Source of the DNA: an uncultured bacterium
GTDB lineage: Bacteria > Actinomycetota > Coriobacteriia > Coriobacteriales > Coriobacteriaceae
Length of the DNA stretch: 28,655 nt
Reading direction: 5' to 3'
NCBI GenBank assembly: GCA_905215755.1
Contig: CAJMRE010000027.1
Span: 1 to 28,655 of the forward strand
Made by a program: the position numbers and the translations under genes. The first letter of the stretch is position 1; the number at the start of each line of letters is the position of its first letter. The notes beneath the pieces are model-generated. The model had not been told where the DNA came from. It did no database searches and saw nothing but the letters and a program-made list of their open reading frames with translations. This document shows positions 18,381-28,655 of this stretch, piece by piece.

Positions 18381-18849
18381 GGTCGCCCTCCTCTAGGATG
18401 AACTTGAGCTTCGACCTGCCGCGAGCCAAACGCGTTCGAACGGTCGCGGCTGGTACATGCAACAACTCGGCAATCTCTGAGGTCGAAAAGCCCAGATAGT
18501 AATAGAGCACGATGGGAACGCGGAATCGCTCCGGAAGTCGCATAACGTCTGACAGGACCGCCTTGGTCTCATCCTGCGCTGCCGAAAGCGAATCGGCCAG
18601 GTTCTCAATATCCTCCACACGCCTCCATGGCTTTCGAAAGAGCGATTTACATTCATTGATCGTGACCCGGATAAGCCAGCGGCGAAGATGCTCCCAACTT
18701 TCAAAGTGTCCATCGCTTTTAAGCAACTTAAGAAAGACATCTTGGGCAATATCGTCGGCATCGGCACGATCGCGCAGGTACGTCAATGCGATTCGAAACA
18801 CGACATCACGATGATCCTCGACCGCCTGTCTAAATGCTTGTTCTTCCAT
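18331..18849 (-). CDS. ECF-type RNA polymerase sigma factor
   Basis: A 172-residue group-4 sigma factor. Region 2 covers about 8-75 (HRDVVFRIALTYLRDRADADDIAQDVFLKLL; WEHLRRWLIRVTINECKSLFRK) and region 4 about 100-152 (LPERFRVPIVLYYYLGFSTSEIAELLHVPAATVRTRLARGRSKLK). No region 1 or 3 is present, as expected for ECF factors. ATG 18849 was chosen with GGGAGG 5 nt upstream, over the GTG at 18855. The gene overlaps the anti-sigma start by 50 bp, so the two are translationally linked. An ECF-type promoter 49 bp upstream suggests autoregulation. The inducing signal is unknown; the envelope-facing partner suggests cell-wall or surface stress (inference). Confidence 0.92.
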   Translation of the reverse strand: MEEQAFRQAVEDHRDVVFRIALTYLRDRADADDIAQDVFLKLLKSDGHFESWEHLRRWLIRVTINECKSLFRKPWRRVEDIENLADSLSAAQDETKAVLSDVMRLPERFRVPIVLYYYLGFSTSEIAELLHVPAATVRTRLARGRSKLKFILEEGDREIQSNQAGLRVHPSR

Positions 18850-18897
18850 AATCACCTCCCGGTGACGTTAATGATTCTTGCTGAGGCCCTCACCATA

Positions 18898-18926
18898 GAT
18901 ACGCTTTGACCGAACGAAATGTTTCA
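18898..18926 (-). promoter_or_regulatory. ECF-type autoregulatory promoter
   Basis: On the minus strand TGAAAC (18926-18921), a 17-bp spacer and CGTATC (18903-18898) match the TGAAAC-N16/17-CGTA pattern known for ECF factors such as B. subtilis SigW and SigV. It lies 49 bp before the sigma-factor ATG, the standard place for self-activation. Confidence 0.72.
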
Positions 18927-18972
18927 AATTCAAGCAGGAATAACCTACCAAAATAAACCTGTCCCTTTTTGG

Positions 18973-19023
18973 CAAAAGGAATCCCCTTCTGTGCGCGGGG
19001 TAGATTCCCGGAACGGGCCGCCC
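18973..19023. repeat. 51-bp imperfect repeat, copy B
   Basis: The second copy of the repeat at 17145-17195, in the same orientation: CAAAAGGAATCCC, CTGTGCGC, then GATTCCCGGAACGGGCCG. The last 21 bp are also the left end of the inverted-repeat element at 19003-19139. Copies A and B bracket the sigma/anti-sigma cassette with its terminator and promoter. Confidence 0.55.
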
Positions 19024-19139
19024 GCTGTTTAAGCTTGCTGCTCTACAGTCCTGCGCAAGACGGAAAGCACATTAAGTGCTTTCCTTTGCGTGCGGAACTC
19101 GCGACAAACTTAAACAGCGGGCGGCCCGTTCCGGGAATC
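19003..19139. repeat. palindromic element with perfect 31-bp terminal inverted repeats
   Basis: Positions 19003-19033 (beginning GATTCCCGGAACGGGCCGCC) are the exact reverse complement of 19109-19139, with further pairing (TTG/CAA) beyond one mismatch. The 75-bp interior holds a second hairpin, GGAAAGCAC/GTGCTTTCC at 19062-19084 extended by CGCAA/TTGCG. The element is non-coding, has no clear target duplication and lies between the rpoC terminator and the ECF promoter. It resembles a MITE or a REP-type element, but no transposase relative can be assigned. A small CCGACG/CGTCGG hairpin follows at 19139-19154. Together with repeat B and the ECF promoter it accounts for most of the 384-bp gap 18850-19233. 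Confidence 0.75.
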
Positions 19140-19173
19140 CGACGTGCTCGTCGGGGCAACGTTCCTCACAAAA

Positions 19174-19207
19174 AAAGACCCGCTTCCCTGTTGGGAAACG
19201 GGTCTTT
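19174..19207 (-). terminator. Rho-independent terminator after rpoC
   Basis: The stem AAAGACCCG-x-TTCCC pairs with GGGAA-x-CGGGTCTTT around a 4-nt loop. On the minus strand it ends in seven T residues. It starts 27 bp past the rpoC stop and ends the rpoBC transcript before the ECF cassette. Confidence 0.9.
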
Positions 19208-19233
19208 GGAAGGACGGTTAACGTACTTGGAAA

Positions 19234-23709
<4,476 letters not shown>

Positions 23710-23715
23710 AGTCAA

Positions 23716-27207
<3,492 letters not shown>

Positions 27208-27280
27208 CAGGTTTTTCCTCCTTCACGGAAATGCTCGGTGGGTTGGCGAGGCATAGCTTCGCCAGTTATCGCAACCTAAT

Positions 27281-27308
27281 AGTTTATCAGGTACCGACCG
27301 TTGGGCAA
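27281..27308 (-). promoter_or_regulatory. rpoBp: probable rpoBC promoter
   Basis: On the minus strand TTGCCC (27308-27303), a 16-bp spacer and TAAACT (27286-27281) form a plausible vegetative promoter. The leader would be about 67 nt and contains an imperfect GGCGA/TCGCC hairpin at 27245-27263. A second weak possibility lies further up (TTGCCG at 27428-27423 with an AT-rich stretch). Confidence 0.5.
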
Positions 27309-27385
27309 GAAAAGCCTTGACGCTATTGAGTTTTTGGAGTAGCAAAGTTTTTCGACAGAAAACACGCAGGTAGATGTATGTGTAT

Positions 27386-27418
27386 CGAACATCTGTTCAT
27401 ATATTTTCTGTGAACAGA
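27386..27418. promoter_or_regulatory. overlapping inverted repeats upstream of rpoB
   Basis: TCTGTTCA (27392-27399) and its perfect complement TGAACAGA (27411-27418) flank an 11-bp AT-rich spacer. Overlapping the left arm, CGAACATCTGTTC (27386-27398) contains GAAC-N4-GTTC, the core of Gram-positive LexA boxes, with two departures from the full consensus. The site is about 180 bp before rpoB and just beyond the galU terminator. A protein-binding site is possible, but the identity is uncertain. Confidence 0.35.
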
Positions 27419-27446
27419 GAGCCGGCAATCGCAGCTCTTATAAAAA

Positions 27447-27474
27447 ACGGGCGCGAACCGAGGTCCGCGCCCGT
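27447..27474 (-). terminator. Rho-independent terminator after galU
   Basis: The stem ACGGGCGCG/CGCGCCCGT (9 bp) has ACC/GGT pairing within the loop region. On the minus strand it is followed by TTTTTTAT. It lies 20 bp past the galU stop and insulates rpoBC from galU. Confidence 0.85.
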
Positions 27475-27494
27475 AAATGTCGATGCCCGAAGGC

Positions 27495-28403
27495 TTACTT
27501 GCGCATCAATCCGCCGCGCTCGTCGATGGCATCCCAGAAGGCATCGGCAAAGCGGGGGTCGCTTGCGGCCATGAGGGCGTTGGTGGCCATCCAGCCAGAG
27601 GGAGTGCCGGTGTCGTAGCCCGACAGCGGGTCAATGACGACGGCATACATGGCCTCGCGGTCGAGCGAACGGGCCATGGCGTCGGTGAGCTGGATCTCGC
27701 CGCCCTTGCCGGCCTGCTGATCTGCCAGCAGGTCCATGACCAGCGGGCTCAGCAGGTAGCGACCGACGATGTACAGATTGGACGGAGCCGCCTCGGGAGC
27801 GGGCTTCTCGACCAGACCGCCGATGCGCCAGACAGCGCCCGGCTCTGCATCGGCAACGTCCTCGGCACCCTCGAGCGAACCGACGCGCTCACCGGCGATA
27901 ACGCCGTAGCGGCTGACTTCCTCGGGCGAGCAAGCAGCGACGGCGATAACCGAAGCGCCACCGTGCTCCTTGGAAACGGCGAGCATCTTGTCGCAGATGT
28001 CGCGGTTAGGCACAACGTAGTCGCCCAGAAGAACCAGGAAGTTCTCCCCTGCCACGGCGTCGGCAGCAGAGCGAATAGCATGGCCGAGGCCCTTGGGCTC
28101 GTACTGATAGCGGAAGTCGACCGGCATACCGCCAGCGTGGGCGACGGCATCGGCATAGGCGTTCTTGCCGCGCTCGCGCAGCAGGTTCTCGAGCGAGCGA
28201 TCGGGCTGGAAGTAGTTCAGTAGCTCGGGCTTACCGGGAGAAGTAACGATGATGGCGTCGTCGACTTCCTCGGGGTCGAGCGCCTCCTCGACGACGTACT
28301 GAATGACGGGCTTGTCGAGCACCGGCAGCATCTCTTTGGGCGTGCACTTGGTGCCAGGCAGAAAACGCGTGCCAAGACCGGCGGCGGGGATGATTGCCTT
28401 CAT
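27495..28403 (-). CDS. galU: UTP--glucose-1-phosphate uridylyltransferase
   Basis: A 302-residue nucleotidyltransferase that makes UDP-glucose, the precursor for cell-envelope glycans and glycolipids and part of galactose metabolism. The signature is MKAIIPAAGLGTRFLPGTK followed by CTPKEMLPVLDKPVIQYVVEE. LVLLGDYVV, GVIAGERVG, VEKPAPEAAPSNLYIVGRY and GEIQLTDAM are typical GalU blocks. ATG 28403 gives the normal N-terminus; AAAGGA is 12 nt away, a longer gap than usual. A TTG three codons earlier (28412) is a possible start, whereas the frame reaching 28487 adds unrelated sequence. It is a monocistronic unit with its own promoter and terminator. Confidence 0.95.
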   Translation of the reverse strand: MKAIIPAAGLGTRFLPGTKCTPKEMLPVLDKPVIQYVVEEALDPEEVDDAIIVTSPGKPELLNYFQPDRSLENLLRERGKNAYADAVAHAGGMPVDFRYQYEPKGLGHAIRSAADAVAGENFLVLLGDYVVPNRDICDKMLAVSKEHGGASVIAVAACSPEEVSRYGVIAGERVGSLEGAEDVADAEPGAVWRIGGLVEKPAPEAAPSNLYIVGRYLLSPLVMDLLADQQAGKGGEIQLTDAMARSLDREAMYAVVIDPLSGYDTGTPSGWMATNALMAASDPRFADAFWDAIDERGGLMRK

Positions 28404-28499
28404 GTTATTCAAAGATCCTTTCGCAGGCGCAAAAGCGCCCCATGCGTGCGGCACACAGCCGCAGACCAAATTGCGATACCTAAGCATCTTACCGCTGGA

Positions 28500-28527
28500 A
28501 CTATATGTCGCTACAAGGCAGAGACAA
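28500..28527 (-). promoter_or_regulatory. galUp: sigma-A-type promoter of galU
   Basis: On the minus strand TTGTCT (28527-28522), a 16-bp spacer and TATAGT (28505-28500) form a good -35/-10 pair. The leader of about 90 nt contains two small hairpins, GCGGC/GCCGC at 28448-28462 and GGCGC/GCGCC at 28426-28439. Nothing else was recognised up to 28655. Confidence 0.55.
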
Positions 28528-28655
28528 TTCTTCAGCAGGTCAACGCAAATTATTGCTCGAATGGTGCAATTTTATTGCCCAACGGCAGGGTGCCCGATAC
28601 GACGCAAATCACAGAACATGGCAGTTTGAGCTACCGATGTCGAGGGACCGAAAAA

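Noticed and set aside
23710..23715. TTG start for rpoC at 23715
   Set aside because: The AAGGAG inside the end of rpoB would be only 3 nt away. The GTG at 23709 has 9-nt spacing. The choice is not certain.

Overview
The window looks like chromosomal core DNA of a GC-rich Gram-positive bacterium, most likely an actinobacterium of the class Coriobacteriia (Collinsella-like). This rests on the actinobacterial form of RpoB and RpoC, generally high GC, good Shine-Dalgarno sites, frequent GTG/TTG starts, and a Firmicutes-style fatty-acid operon with FabK. Genus-level placement is inference. No tRNA, rRNA, CRISPR array, prophage or recognisable transposase was seen. Almost every gene is on the minus strand; only birA is on the plus strand.

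Layout from left to right: (1) 1-84 holds nothing I can assign. (2) 85-1905: a histidine phosphatase and a cation diffusion facilitator, probably one transcript. (3) 2056-3270: a lone PTS EIIC permease, 40 bp behind the lipid operon. (4) 3311-12485: a complete type II fatty-acid synthesis operon, transcribed right to left as fabH-acpP-fabK-fabD-fabG-fabF-accB-fabZ-accC-accDA. The two carboxyltransferase subunits are fused into one protein. (5) 12486-12661: a divergent regulatory region with two near-identical palindromic boxes, then birA (12662-13438, plus strand), whose product biotinylates AccB. (6) 13499-17090: the str operon rpsL-rpsG-fusA with rpsJ appended as last gene, no tuf, closed by a strong terminator shared convergently with birA. 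(7) 17304-18849: an ECF sigma factor and its putative membrane anti-sigma partner, AT-richer than the surroundings, with a textbook ECF-type promoter and flanked by two copies of a 51-bp imperfect repeat. (8) 19003-19139: a palindromic element with perfect 31-bp inverted repeats. (9) 19234-27207: rpoB-rpoC. (10) 27495-28403: galU. The right edge (28404-28655) holds the galU leader and promoter and no further gene.

Functionally the window joins membrane-lipid synthesis (malonyl-CoA supply, chain initiation, elongation, biotin loading) to transcription and translation machinery. The most unusual observations concern RNA polymerase. RpoC carries a roughly 230-residue C-terminal extension containing a helix-hairpin-helix module that aligns without gaps to the alpha-subunit C-terminal domain and keeps most of its DNA-contacting residues. 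RpoB has an 8-residue expansion of fork loop 2, directly after the rifampicin cluster. Also notable are arginine at the streptomycin-linked position 88 of RpsL, rpsJ placed away from the S10 operon, and the ECF cassette that separates rpoBC from rpsL.
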